From: Rotaria socialis
Taxonomy: Eukaryota; Rotifera; Eurotatoria; Philodinida; Philodinidae
DNA length: 64,000 bases
Reading direction: 5' to 3'
Assembly: GCA_905331475.1 (NCBI GenBank)
Contig: CAJNYU010004067.1
Span: 62,001-126,000, forward strand
Program-made: the position numbers and the translations under genes
Shown here: positions 38,291 through 50,399 of the stretch, in pieces
Position numbering within the stretch: the first letter of the stretch is position 1
How the letters are laid out: each line of letters starts with the position of its first letter
The notes under the pieces: generated by a model
The model's database searches: none
What the model saw: the letters and a program-made list of their open reading frames with translations, nothing else
Told to the model about the DNA's origin: nothing

Positions 38291-39939
38291 ATTACTTCTT
38301 TTATTCAAGAATTTTTTATATTCTGAATTATATAGATTTGTTAATGATTTATAGAACAACGTGTGCCATCTATTTTATCCTAGCTGTTTTATTTAAATTT
38401 TTTTGTTGTTTGTGTGTTTGTTTTCTACGTCAAATAATAATTGCGTTTCCTATGATGCGAAACGATTAAGTTACATAGATTGACCTATAATCAATATGAA
38501 ACAACTAATCTTTATTTAGCTGTTAGCGAAAAAATTGATAAAGTAAAGGTGATGTTCTTTTTATACATCATGTCTACAGGCAAAAATTCATGAAATTTAG
38601 CCATATTAGTTGTTTTTTACCAAACTATTTGTGGTTAATCAAACATGAATGTGTTATTATTCAACCATACCAATTCGGAATACGATTGATATGGTACTTC
38701 CAACCGAAATAGAGTATTGCAGGCAGACGCAAAAAAGTTTTTGACTAGATAGATCGTTAAACAAGCTAAGTAGTGTATATTTATAATTTATTTATGTTCT
38801 TTTTAATAATCCCAGAAAACTTGGAGTGAAATACGATTTCGATTCATTTGAATTCGTATACGCTTATTTGAAGCGCTTCAGTATTGATATCATTAGCAAC
38901 AAATAGAAAACTAATGAATAGAATATTTTTGTTTTGACTTTCTTTCTCAATTTTTAATCAGAAAATCAAACTCACTGATCGATCAGTTGGATACAAAGTA
39001 ACTAGAGAGTTACTGACCCTATTATATTAAAAAATCGACTTGAAATTTCAATAATATATGTTGGCCTGTGCCAATTTTATTTTCGAATTTTTCGAACGAG
39101 TTTCTTTTTTCAATAGATTATTTCAGTATGTTTATATTATGATATATTGTATGTTAATTGAGCTTCACAAAATATGAGAGCTTTTTTTTGGATGCGTGTC
39201 GACAACAGTAATGTTTTATTTATTTATATGAAATCCTCTTTTGTCGTGTATATCTTCATATGAAACAAAGGTTAGCGAGTGAAAAAAAAGAAGAAGAAGA
39301 AGAATAGTCTAATTAATTATTGGGCAAATCTCATTTAATATGAAACAAAATAATAGTATAACGATAAAAAATGATTCATTGAGTACTTTTACTGTAGTAT
39401 CTAAGCTTCATAGTCGGATAATATGTCACAGGATATTTTGCTTACTTTTCACTTCGAGAAATGATTCGATAAAATCGAAAATCCTGATAGTATGATTATC
39501 TACTCAATTTTCGAAAAATTCGAGTCACTGACAAGATTGATTTCATGTAGAATTATGCTCCGTTTAGAATCTCACAACACGTTATTTTGTCATTGGTACT
39601 CATACTATTGCTGTCATCATTGTATATATTTTTCAGTCTATTACTAGAAAAACATATCTATTTTCTTATTATGTATGCTCCAAAACATTTTTTCTTCCTT
39701 CAGAACCCTCCTTGTTTTCTAATACAAGCACAATAGTCCGACTTATTTATAGTTCTTCTTTCGGATTGGTCTATAATATACGATTTCTCATGTGATATCC
39801 AGCATCAAGAGTTCGTAGTTTGTAGATTTATAGCGTATGTAAACGAAGACATATTCTCGTCGATCCAAAAGAATACAACTTGTACATTGACTTTTTAACT
39901 TACTACAAAACAAAGTTTGGTATCGGATCCATCTATCTT
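38291..39939. other. Intergenic region, REL2 to REL3
   Basis: About 1.65 kb of AT-rich DNA with no supported exon or clear repeat. It must hold the REL2 3' end and the REL3 promoter. Confidence 0.4.
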
Positions 39940-42900
39940 ATGACTGCTTTAAACTATAACGGTACAAATATTGTAAAAAGACAAAAAAAAAACAATCAAT
40001 TTTATTCTATATAAATAGATTCAAGCAGTACAAACTATATAGGCGTATCAGAAATAATCAACTCTGAGCCCAGTAAGTTTTTTCTTATTATAAAAACTAA
40101 CTAGATTTTTTGAATGTCAATTATTGACGAAGTTTACCAAAAACTTGTGTTTTAAGAGTCAGCTAATAATTATTTTTTTTTATTCTCTTCTATTTGCCAT
40201 ATACCTATATGTATATAGGTTTTGATTTTGATTCAAATGTGCCTGATACTACTGCAACTAGTTCGAATTCATTTACTGATATTGATTCAATATTTCAATC
40301 ATATTTAACATCAAATTACGATTCAAATGACATGCACCAACCAGAGTACACAATGGTTGATCCTGATTATCAACCTACTTTATTAGATACAGTTTCTTCA
40401 GTTGATTCAAACTATGTGACATTGAATTCAATTCAAAATATTGGAAATGAACTCGAACAGCTCCATATTATTGCTGAACCAAAAGCTACTTATCGTGGAC
40501 GATATATTTGTGAGATTCGTGAAGGTGGAAATCGAACTAACCGTTTTATTCGGGCTGAGCCCAATGGACTAGAACATGAATATCCAACTGTAAAGGTATT
40601 TATATTTTATTGTAAAAACTCAGCAAAATAAATATTACAGCATTGAACAAAAAATAAAATAATTCATTTAAAACGTTCTAATTGAAGATCGTGGCTATCA
40701 TATATTTGTTAGTAGAGCCAAAAATGAATTATATATATATATATCTCAGAGCTTCGAATGAGGTACTTTCAGATATTCGAAAAAGTAAATTTCTGAGAAT
40801 ATCAAATTTTTTCTCTCCCACTATTAAAAAACGTACAAGAGTGCCAACAGAAATTTCCTTGAAACTTCCGTAATTGCCATTACATACAAAAGAATATTAT
40901 CAGAAAATATCATGTTTTCAGATACAACCCAACAAAATTTCCTGGGGATATTCGAAATGACTTCCGCATATAAAAAGAAATTTTCCGGTAATTTCGAAAA
41001 ATAACTAATAATATGAAAGCAAATTAGAACCCCAAAAAAAGTAGATTCTCGAGTAATTTCAGGTAATTACGGAAATTACTAGAAATTCTTCTCATTCTTC
41101 AGGGCAGGGTTTTAAAATCTATATGTATATTTATTCTTAAATCTATACGATATGACTATAGAAATGACCGTAATTTGTAGGAAATTACTTTATTCAGGTT
41201 TCGATTTATGGTGAATAATATTGCGGTAATTACGAAACTTTCTGATCTTTTCTAAAGATTGAAATTTTCATCCCTGTAATTTCCGAAATATGAATATTTA
41301 GGTAGGAAATTTCCTTTTCTAGAAATCTTTCCACTGTTGATTGACTATTATTATTATTATTATTTTCTAAAATAAAAAGTCATTTTCAATTGATTTTACT
41401 TAGGATTAATCAGTAACAAGTTGATACACATTAGTCTATGCTGTAATGAATTGTAATTTGAAAGTCATCTTTGATTTCTAGCCTAAAAAGTATATATTTC
41501 ATATTCGTATGAATAAAATATCCTTCATATACATTGTCAATTCATCGAAAAACCATTCAATCTTAAGAGATAGCGCAACTAATTTTGTTGCTGTTGTTGT
41601 TAATAGATTTTACCGGAGTGGAATAAACCAAATCGGCAACTCTATATTCGACTTACACTGGTGACTGTTCCTAATGAACGTAAACCTCGTCGTTGTATAC
41701 ATCCGTATGGGATTGATACGCCAAACGATGGAGACATCAAAGACCGCGAGAACAATTCACTTTTTTTTCGTATCGATCCAAGCGATTATGTTAAAGGTGA
41801 AAAAAGGTAATGATTAAATGTAACGCATTTACTTAAATCTTTTAGAATTTTGATTTATTTCAGTTTTCGTATTTTGTTGAAAAAGCAAAAACAAGAAACT
41901 TTGAAATCACAACCGATGCGACTTTTTGATTCTGGTAAAAAACAAATAAGTTTTTTTTCATAATAATTATATGAATGTTTACGTGTTTATTTCTGTTAGA
42001 ACAACAGAATAATATAGATATGGAAGCTCCAATAGATGCTAAAAAAAAGATATCTCTCTATCAACTAAACAAATCACAACTTGTTTTCACATTAGCTGAA
42101 CAATACGGTTACAATTACTTCCCGGTACCAATACTTCATACGTCCGTCGAATCTCAAATTATGACTGATATAGGAATGGACGATCCAAGTGATACTTCAA
42201 TTGAACACAAAAACTTCTAAAAAAAGAATTCTTTTTTAGGTACATCAATGAATCCTGTAATAGAGCGACAGACTAATATAATTAAATGTGTACCACAAAA
42301 AGGCGACTGGGACGGTGGTGATGAAGTTGTAGTTATAGTGTCGGAGCCAATCAGGCGAAGAGGTTTCTTTGTAATCATACTTTCCTTAGAGATAAATAAT
42401 TTCATGTTTTATTTTCATATTAGTGAACTATGTCTTGTTCGATTTTGGTCTATGTGGAACGAAAGTTATTAATGAAATACTACAAAATGATACAAAAACA
42501 ATATCTTTTCAAACACCAGCATGTCTAGGGTTAGAAATCGGTGAAAATGTTAAAGCGACCGTTACCATTGCAGTAAACAATCTCACTCTGGGTCCCATTA
42601 ATTTCGAATATGTCCCACGTATGTGATACGAACAAAAGAAAAAGTATATAGGCTCCATGATGCAAAAATTTCTGGGCAAAATGTTTCTTTATTTATCAAC
42701 AGAATTCAAAAGTCAAACAGTATTGAATGGATGTTTTCATATTTTACATTTTATGCTTTTTCGGAAATCTGATTCGAAAGTTTCGTGGCATACATGAGAG
42801 GACTACCGAACATTGATGTAATCAGAGATCGTATGAGATTTATAGCAACATGCTTAAGGACCTTTTAGTAAATCATAATAAATGATAAAACTATTGGATT

Positions 42901-44526
42901 ATATTTGAGAGTATTCTTCAAACTTTTTCTTTCTGTTCTTAATTCACTTAGCTGAGAACTGTCTTAGCTACTCTTAACATCAGGCTTAAACAATGATTAT
43001 ACGAAAGCATTTTCTTTCTGTAACTGATATCAGTTGTAAAGTGCTGCTCGAAAAGTCCTCAGACTGTGTCCCAATCAAGTAAACGACAGTCGAGCTAAGC
43101 TAAAGTAGACATCGTTACGATAAAATCAAGAAGCTACTAAGAAGAATATCTGAAAAATAGTATGCAGTCAATTTCAAATTTTGTAAGATAGATTTTCCGG
43201 CGTTATTTCTACTGATTCTAATACTGGTATATAGACGAATGTTTTTGGCTTATCTAAGATTTACTGAGCATTTCTAAGAAAAGATTCTAATAGAAATTTC
43301 AAGCATAGATCCTCAGACAACAGAAAATTCTCTTTTACGTTCAATGCTTTAAATCCTCTACTAACATCTTTAAGAATCTATCAACAGATAAAAAAAATGT
43401 CCTTAGAAACTTGCGCATCACTTGTTTAATATACATATTTTTGCTATTCCTTTAATTTGCTTTAGCAACAAGAATCATGTATAGTGTATGTCCACGTTGT
43501 CAAGGAGCTGTATGGAATGGACCTCGAGATATCACAGGATATAGACTGGAATTAGAAGATTTTGAGTTTGAAAGCGGTGAAAATCTACTTTCGAAAATGA
43601 AACAATTATCAATAGCAGAAGTAAGTGTTGATTTTTTCGATTTTTCTTATCTTTGGTCATGTTTATAGGAGAAAAATAAAGACGAAAGTCGAACTGCATC
43701 AGACGGTGCGTGACATCGTAGATAAAATCTATTTTTTGTTTATTTGCATGTCCCTTGTTTTTAGAAACTAACTCAAAATTTGAGAAATATCTTAACCGAT
43801 TAAAAGCTGCTTCAGAAAAATTCATTCGTACCAATGATCCTTCTCGACTGTTTCGTCAAGTACGTGCTTTATTAACTAGATGTGATGAAAATCCTCCTCC
43901 ACTACATGACGCTATACAACGTGGACATACACAATTAGCATTGTCACTTATAGAACAAGTTCTTGACATGTCTCCATCACAAGGAATATTAGAGAAACAA
44001 AATGAAAATGGCGAAACACCATTGTTAATCGCTGCTAAACTTAATCAATGGAAATTAATGGAACCAATTCTTAGAAATCGATTGGATCTCGTCCAACAGA
44101 AAGATAAAGCTGAAAATAATCTATTTCATTTACTTGCAGAAATCANGACATACACAATTAGCATTGTCACTTATAGAACAAGTTCTTGACATGTCTCCAT
44201 CACAAGGAATATTAGAGAAACAAAATGAAAATGGCGAAACACCATTGTTAATCGCTGCTAAACTTAATCAATGGAAATTAATGGAACCAATTCTTAGAAA
44301 TCGATTGGATCTCGTCCAACAGAAAGATAAAGCTGAAAATAATCTATTTCATTTACTTGCAGAAATCAATGACGACGAAGGTGCAGCGACCATTCAAAAT
44401 GTTATCAACATTTTACCCAATGAAATAACGACAAAAATGTTGAAGCAGAGAAATAAAGACAAGCAAATCCCTCTGCAAATTGCAGAATCGCGTGGCAATT
44501 CGTCTTCTTGTAAACTACTTATCTAA
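39940..44526 (+). CDS. NFKB: REL3: compound Rel/NF-kB protein with ankyrin repeats, close paralogue of REL1
   Basis: Eleven exons (39940-39961, 40019-40072, 40219-40595, 41607-41806, 41864-41934, 42000-42188, 42240-42362, 42424-42618, 43466-43620, 43669-43705, 43765-44526) can be joined. Eight sizes (22, 54, 200, 189, 123, 195, 155, 37) equal those of REL1. The contact loop is RGRYICE (residues 118-124), followed by YPTVK. The IPT domain has CVPQKGDWDGGDEV and ISFQTPACL. CPRC follows it. The last exon has about four ankyrin repeats and ends CKLLI. That exon contains an N at 44146 between two identical 222-bp copies; as written the frame is lost there. Reading the repeat once gives 653 residues in frame, so the gene itself is probably intact. 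Introns at 40596-41606 and 42619-43465 are much longer than in REL1. Confidence 0.88.
40596..41606 (+). other. Long REL3 intron with AATTTCC/GGAAATT repeats
   Basis: This 1.0-kb intron replaces a 57-bp one in REL1. It has many scattered copies of AAATTTCC, GTAATTAC and their complements, plus an ATT run near 41346. It looks like degraded repeat DNA, but I could not define ends or a target duplication. Confidence 0.4.
43924..44368. repeat. Perfect 222-bp direct repeat around a single N
   Basis: Bases 43924-44145 and 44147-44368 are identical over 222 positions, with only an N (44146) between them. This is the pattern expected when two contigs with an overlap are joined without merging it. It lies inside the last REL3 exon. 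Confidence 0.95.
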
Positions 44527-45536
44527 AGTATTCGTTGTTTGTGAAAAATCAGAACTTTGCTCCTATTTTTCTCTTATAATTACCGTGCCCACCATTAATT
44601 TTAATATATACATCTTTTTTTTAGTACGCCATCAAAATTTATAGTTTTATATCACTGATTTATCCAAATATCATTATAAGTCTTTATGTGCATAATTGAT
44701 TCACATGCAGTCATTGATATCAGTTAGAATTTTATTTGAAATTAATATTTAGTTGAATAACTAAAAATTTTCTTCGAAATTCAATTGAGGAAACGTAATC
44801 TCACTGTGTTCTAATTGATGTACAAAACCAAAAACAATCAAAATTAAATAATCAATTTAACGATAATTTTTTTCAGTGATATCAAGACATGAAAAGAAAG
44901 CTTTCACTGCTTCTATAGCATTTTCTAAGTTGGTGTCATAAGTATGAATTCATTGAAATTCGAAAATGTATCTTTTACTGAATCCTGAACGAATGATACT
45001 AATCAATAAACATTCAATGTTTTTTTCAAAAAAAAACAAAGCATTCTCAGGATCATTCGATAAAACGAATATCCTTTAATTTCTACAATAGCAAAAAAAG
45101 TCATACTGGTTGACAAAGTACGGATCAGAGAAAAATAAAGAATTCGCCTAGAGAAATAAAGTCTATGATTTTCTACTTGTCATAGTTATAAATATACACG
45201 TACGTCAATGATTAGTTTGCTGCAAGGTATGATAGAGAACACTTTTTAAATTATATTTGGTTTCATCATTTTTTTTGTATTTGATAGATTTTGAAGTTAT
45301 ATTTCAATATAGTATATCCGAAGATAGATCGTTATTTGCAGGCAATGATTGGTCTCGTTAGTAAACATTGAATGATATAATTTTAAACAGATTAATCTTT
45401 CATACGTGATTACAGAGGCAAGAATCTAGTTTATTTCATATTGGGAATAAGGCAGATATTTTAAAGTGGAAGATTTGCAACCTTTTTACATTTTGTTCTC
45501 ATCTCTATCAGTAGATTTTCAAGCAAGAGAGAAAAG
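44527..45536. other. Intergenic region downstream of REL3
   Basis: AT-rich sequence with no exon or repeat I can support. Confidence 0.4.
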
Positions 45537-46446
45537 GCGGATTCCGTCTATTCGGGATACGGCGATAATCCATACAATCCAGCGGATACGATGACAATAC
45601 AGATGATCCTACAATTCAGGGATCCGCTTTTCCCCCCTTGATTCTATTAGATATTCTATTAATTCATTATATCTTATGAACAATTGTAACACTCACCTAT
45701 ATGAAAATCAATTTATATTTAATTAAGATAAACTTTTCGTTTATAGCTAGAAATTTTTCCTTGTTTACAATTTCTATCTTGTCCTGTGTAAATTTATTTT
45801 TTATTTGTAAATGAAGGAAAACTACATAAGAATATTGAAGTCGTTTTGAATATAGAAATTTTCTTTTGTTTAATTTTTATTACAAATCAAGAAATATGAC
45901 AGTAATTTATCAGTAGATTATTAGATCAACAGTGAAAAACACAAAATATATACATATATATATATATAATCTGTAAAAAAATAGAGACAACAAAGTAATA
46001 ATGCACTTGTTTAACTGATGAAGAGTTACCAAAAAGAATATCAGAAAGCCTACGAACAATATTTGTCTTTTGAGTTGAATTCGCCGAGTATCTTGAAAAA
46101 AAACACTGATAAGAAACAAAATAATAAAGTTCAACAAACTGATTATTAAAAAACTATGAAGTTTTTAGTAAAAATTCTGTGTAGTCTCAATCAGAATTAT
46201 CCAGTAAAATATCAATATTTCTATGTTCATTAATAATTGATTTTGGATGCGCATTAAAACTAATTGAATATGATTTTGATGATAGAAAATTTTCATTTCG
46301 ATATACCTTAAATAAAGAATATTCATTATATCGAACCATTCTTGCAAGGGGGAAAAAGTGGGTCCCGGTGACTGTGGGATCCTCTGGGTTGTCATCGTAT
46401 CCGCTGGATTGCCACCGTATCCCGGATAGACGGAATCCGCTCCCCC
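45537..46446. mobile_element. Probable non-autonomous DNA transposon with ~105-bp inverted arms
   Basis: The left arm (about 45537-45642) starts GCGGATTCCGTCTATTCGGG and runs to a C-rich block with TTG. The right arm (about 46333-46446), read inverted, starts GCGGATTCCGTCTATCCGGG and follows the same path, with shared GGATACGATGACAA and a final C-run plus TTG. About 0.7 kb of AT-rich non-coding DNA lies between. The right outer flank continues as CAGGGGGG when inverted, which is hAT-like, but I see no matching target duplication. Two solo copies in opposite orientation are an alternative. Confidence 0.6.
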
Positions 46447-47767
46447 CTGTGACGGCACCGTGTGTCGTCACATGTCTTGTTTCTAATTTCGCGCGAGTTT
46501 CTCGCTATATGTTCTTTTTTTCTCTCTCTCGTCTTCATCGCTTTGTCTTTGTCGCGTTTTGAAATTGAATTATGTTATGTTTGGCGCGTCTAGTCAGTTG
46601 ATACATTTTGTTCTCTCTATGAGAGTGTGAAAATTATTACAAGAGCTTAAAGATATATATAATACATTATTTGATTCTATCTAAAATATCAATTATTAGA
46701 AGAATCATTATTCGTTTTAATCTTAATAATTATATGAAACTAACATTGCCGAATTAACTAAACATCGCACCCCCCCTTGACTTCATTATATCTACATGAA
46801 AAATATTTAACATTTCTTTGAATTCAAGATTTTTCCTTCTAGATCCGATTCGAGTTTCGCATCGCATTTCGTATACGAGTAAAACTCGGATACCATCTAG
46901 TTTAACATGATTTTGAGAGCAATACACAAAACTCTAAAACTGAACTACTTTTATTTATTTTATTTTTGCGAAAAAGATCGAATAAATGAGAAACAAGAAA
47001 TCTAAAAGGGTTAAATATTGACGGATCTCGTAAGTAAAATTTGAATATTTAGCAACGACAAAGCATTTTATTATCATGTTATATCATCCGACATCTATTA
47101 ATGACTTCACAATGTCAAAGAAAACGTAAATGCACTTGACGAAAGAAGCCAGTTTCTCATACAAAAATAACAGACAAAATAAAAAAGGGAAAAAATGAAG
47201 TAGCAAGTAATAAACGTTTTGATAAAGATTTGTAATCTACAAAGACCACAGTCAATAAAAACCAAAGTGAATAAATAATAATAATATTTCACTAAATGAG
47301 ATTAGTTTAAATTTACAGAAAAGGAAATTATCCAAATGTCCGTCATTTCGATATCTATATTACAATACAAAGCCAAAGTTTTTCAAAAAGATCTTCTAAA
47401 TTTTGTAAAATCCTGAAAAATTCACAAAACAAATATTTCAAACTACCCAAATTTGTGAAAGTTTCTATTTTGTAACTCTAAGTACTGTTACATCACTCGC
47501 AAAGAAAAAAGTCAATGATTAATACATTTGAGTCCAGTTATTCATTACTAACGAATACTGACAGATTTTTATCAGGATATTTCTTATATGAATCATCAAG
47601 AGGAAAATAACCCAGACAAATCAAGCATATTTATCGTCAGATAGTTCAAATAATATCATTTCGTCTTGTCATCAATATGTTCCACAAAAATATATACTGT
47701 ATACGTATGTTTTCTTATTTTATTTTATTTGCGACAGAAAAATGTAATAAAAAAACTCGATACCCAC
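46447..47767. other. Intergenic region with a short hairpin near its left end
   Basis: A TGTGACG...CGTCACA hairpin lies at about 46448-46472. The rest is AT-rich with no supported exon. Confidence 0.4.
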
Positions 47768-47979
47768 CAGTCAGACAAGCAACGAAAAATAACGCGTAAA
47801 AACGAATAAAAACCGCACATTTTTGCCATTTTATTTTCGTTAAAAATTCTGCGCATTTTTACGCGTTATTTTGTTGAAATAAGTGACTCGATAGAGGAAA
47901 AACAGCTATAATCCGTAGAATTTTTAATGAAAATAACATCGCAAAAACGTGCGATTTTTATTCGTTGCTTGTCTGACTG
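47768..47979. mobile_element. Foldback MITE, 212 bp
   Basis: The left end CAGTCAGACAAGCAACGAA is matched by the inverted right end over its first 19 bases. Similarity continues inward for about 80 bp on each side with one short insertion (AATAAAAA, TCGCAC/CCGCAC, TTTTTGC, ATTTTC, TTAAAAATTCT). The element is almost all inverted repeat. The CAG start suggests hAT, but the 8-bp flanks do not match. Confidence 0.65.
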
Positions 47980-48175
47980 AGTAATAACGAAAAACCTTCG
48001 ATCACAATCAGTTGCCTTGCATAGCTTGCTTTTTATGTACGCTGTTTTCTCCTACCTCAGTTAGATATTTATCTTTTCTTCAATATTTAAGTGAAGCACA
48101 TTGGTGTACTGTCGACTTTTTTGACGACAAGCCAATCAATATCATAATTTATTCACAATATGAATTGGTACACTA

Positions 48176-49334
48176 CAGAGACCGAAATCGAATCGAATTG
48201 CCGAATAATTCGGTTCGATTCGATTCGTCTGCGGCGAATCGAATTGACTCCGAATGGAACTTCGAAACTGCCGAAGCGAATCAATTTATTTTGAGGTCGA
48301 ATCGAATCGATTCATTTTTTTTCAGTTTCATTCGACTACTCAAAATCATTTTCTTTGTTCTAGTGTTATGGTCGAGGGCAGTTGACTAGTATAAGAGATG
48401 ACGCACGAAAAAGGACGTCCACTGTTTCTCTTTCTTTGTTTCTGTCAGTCGTGCTTATTTAATGGTCATCCTTGTTCTGTTCATATCGTTACCATTATCA
48501 TGGTCAAGTGCATTTAGATTGGTATAAGAAATGCTCACTTACAATGAGCGTTCCATCCATCTTTCTTTCCTTCTTTCTTTTTTCGTTAGTCAATTTAGGC
48601 CCCAATCACACTGAGAAGTAAATTAACTTTATAGTTGAATTAAGCCATATGACTGGTGCATTAAGAGTTAAGTAATATTTTAAAGGTGATTTTAACTCTT
48701 AATGTGTTGGAGGGGAAATTAAAATCCAGGGCAATTCAAGTTTCCCCTAGGGGAAATTAAAATTTTTTGTATTTTTTATATAATTGTCGCGATTTTTCTG
48801 AAATAGGCAAAAATGAATATTCATCTTGAGGTCTAGACAGGAATATTTGTGCGAATGTCCATCATTTCTGTGGGTGTAACTGTACAAAGTCAGTTTGAAT
48901 GCACAATATAAGTGCGGGTGAGGGTGAGGGCTTGATTAGTACGGGCTCACATCCTTCCACACTCACACCCACATATAGACCCACACCATCACACAAACAG
49001 TACATTTTTACCTATTTTAGAAAAATCAAAAATTATATAAAAAATACAAAAAGTTTTAATTTGCCCTAGGTGAGATTAAAATTTTAATTTCCCCTCCAAC
49101 AAATATATTGATAAATTATATTTATTCAACATATTTCTGTAAAAGACCGACAGACTATTCTCATTCTAAGAAGATGACAGTCTGAAAACAACAGTACTAT
49201 GTAATAGTGAATACCAAGTTTTGTAAACCCAATTTGAATCGAATCGAATCGAATTACAGTTTTGAAAAACAAAAATAGTCAAATCGAATCCGAATCGAAT
49301 CGAATGGCATTTTTGCCATTCGTTTCGGTCTCTG
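48176..49334. mobile_element. hAT-type non-autonomous element with GAATC-rich subterminal repeats
   Basis: The left end is CAGAGACCGAAATCGAATCG. The right end, inverted, is CAGAGACCGAAACGAATGGC. Both sides carry many TCGAATCGAAT units just inside. The flanks are GTACACTA (48168-48175) and GTACGTTA (49335-49342), an 8-bp target duplication with two mismatches, which suggests an old insertion. There is no transposase. A second element (48705-49101) sits inside it. Confidence 0.72.
48705..49101. mobile_element. MITE nested inside the hAT-type element
   Basis: Inverted arms of about 100 bp start with TGTTGGAGGGGAAATTAAAA and share CCTAGG, TTTTTTGTATTTTTTATATA, ATTTTTCT and AAATAGG(C/T)AAAAATG. 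The middle is a separate, GT/CA-rich stretch (near 48890-49000). The superfamily is not clear and no target duplication was found. Confidence 0.65.
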
Positions 49335-49342
49335 GTACGTTA

Positions 49343-50399
49343 TGCCGACGGGTCGTCTATGACTCTCGTTGACGAAATAAATACTCACCGATTAACTTTA
49401 AATGTCAAAGTAGTCTTCGCAAAAAATATAAAACACTATTCGTATCCTTCTTTCTGTTTGAATGTATAGAATGCGATAAATAAATATTGCTCACTAAATA
49501 ATCTTATTTAAAAATGAAGGATAAACTAGTTTTTTAATTAAAATTTTGCTTGGATGCTTTTTATCGATGACATGCACAACAGAAATAAGAAGGATCGTGA
49601 AATTGAGGTTTGAAAAAACTTGATCTCCTAATAAAATTTCACGTTTACTTAGCATTGTATAAACAAGCAACATTTTATTTTTCCCTTGTATTGAGTTTTT
49701 TTCAAAAAGAGAAGGGATACTCAAAAGTACAATATGAGAAAGAAAAATAAGCAACTTCAAAAGTAGCGTGATCACTTGCCCACAAAATATTTACATACTA
49801 CAGAACAAAATAAAGTAACTTTTTCAATGAAAGGTATTTCTGCAGCAATCAAAGTGTTATAAATAAGACTGATTTGCTATAAGAAAATATTGGATAATTT
49901 ATTATCAAAGTAATAAAACCTAGTACGTGAAAAATTTTGTTGGATCAGATTGAACAAAATATTTAATAAATAAGCTTTTAATCACATTGCATTCTATATC
50001 ATGAATGATTTAATTAAAATATAAATGTCCCATTACTTCTCTTATAATGACTCATGATCATATTCGTTGATAATCAGAAGAAAAAAGTAACCTCACTGAG
50101 AATCATGTCTCATCCCTGGTTTTATTATCAACGTTACTAAAACTAACTCTGAAGCACCTTCAAAAATTAGTGTGCGTCGTTAAACTAACAATCAACACGT
50201 GCTTTTTTTTATCAACGCTACCTGAAAGCTGTGACTGGAGTAAACGTTTTTCTTTTCTTCCCTTGATAGCTTTTTGCTTTCACATCACTTTCGTGACATC
50301 AACAACTACACTGGGATATTTCACATACACGTTTTCTGAATTGTTATTTATAAACCTGATCAAACTCATCATAATTTGAGTAGCATATTATTTTTTAAG
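49343..50399. other. Intergenic region upstream of REL4
   Basis: About 1 kb of AT-rich DNA. The last 25 bases before the REL4 ATG (T-run followed by AAG) look like a splice acceptor, so an untranslated leader exon or a trans-spliced leader is possible. No coding N-terminal exons like those of REL1-3 were found. Confidence 0.4.

Noticed and set aside
46165-46471. Minus-strand frames with GYGGNPADT and similar residues
   Set aside because: They lie across an inverted-repeat transposon arm and reflect its sequence, not a gene.
49494-49775. 93-codon minus-strand frame with Leu/Ile-rich N-terminus
   Set aside because: AT-rich chance frame; no family resemblance and no flanking exons.
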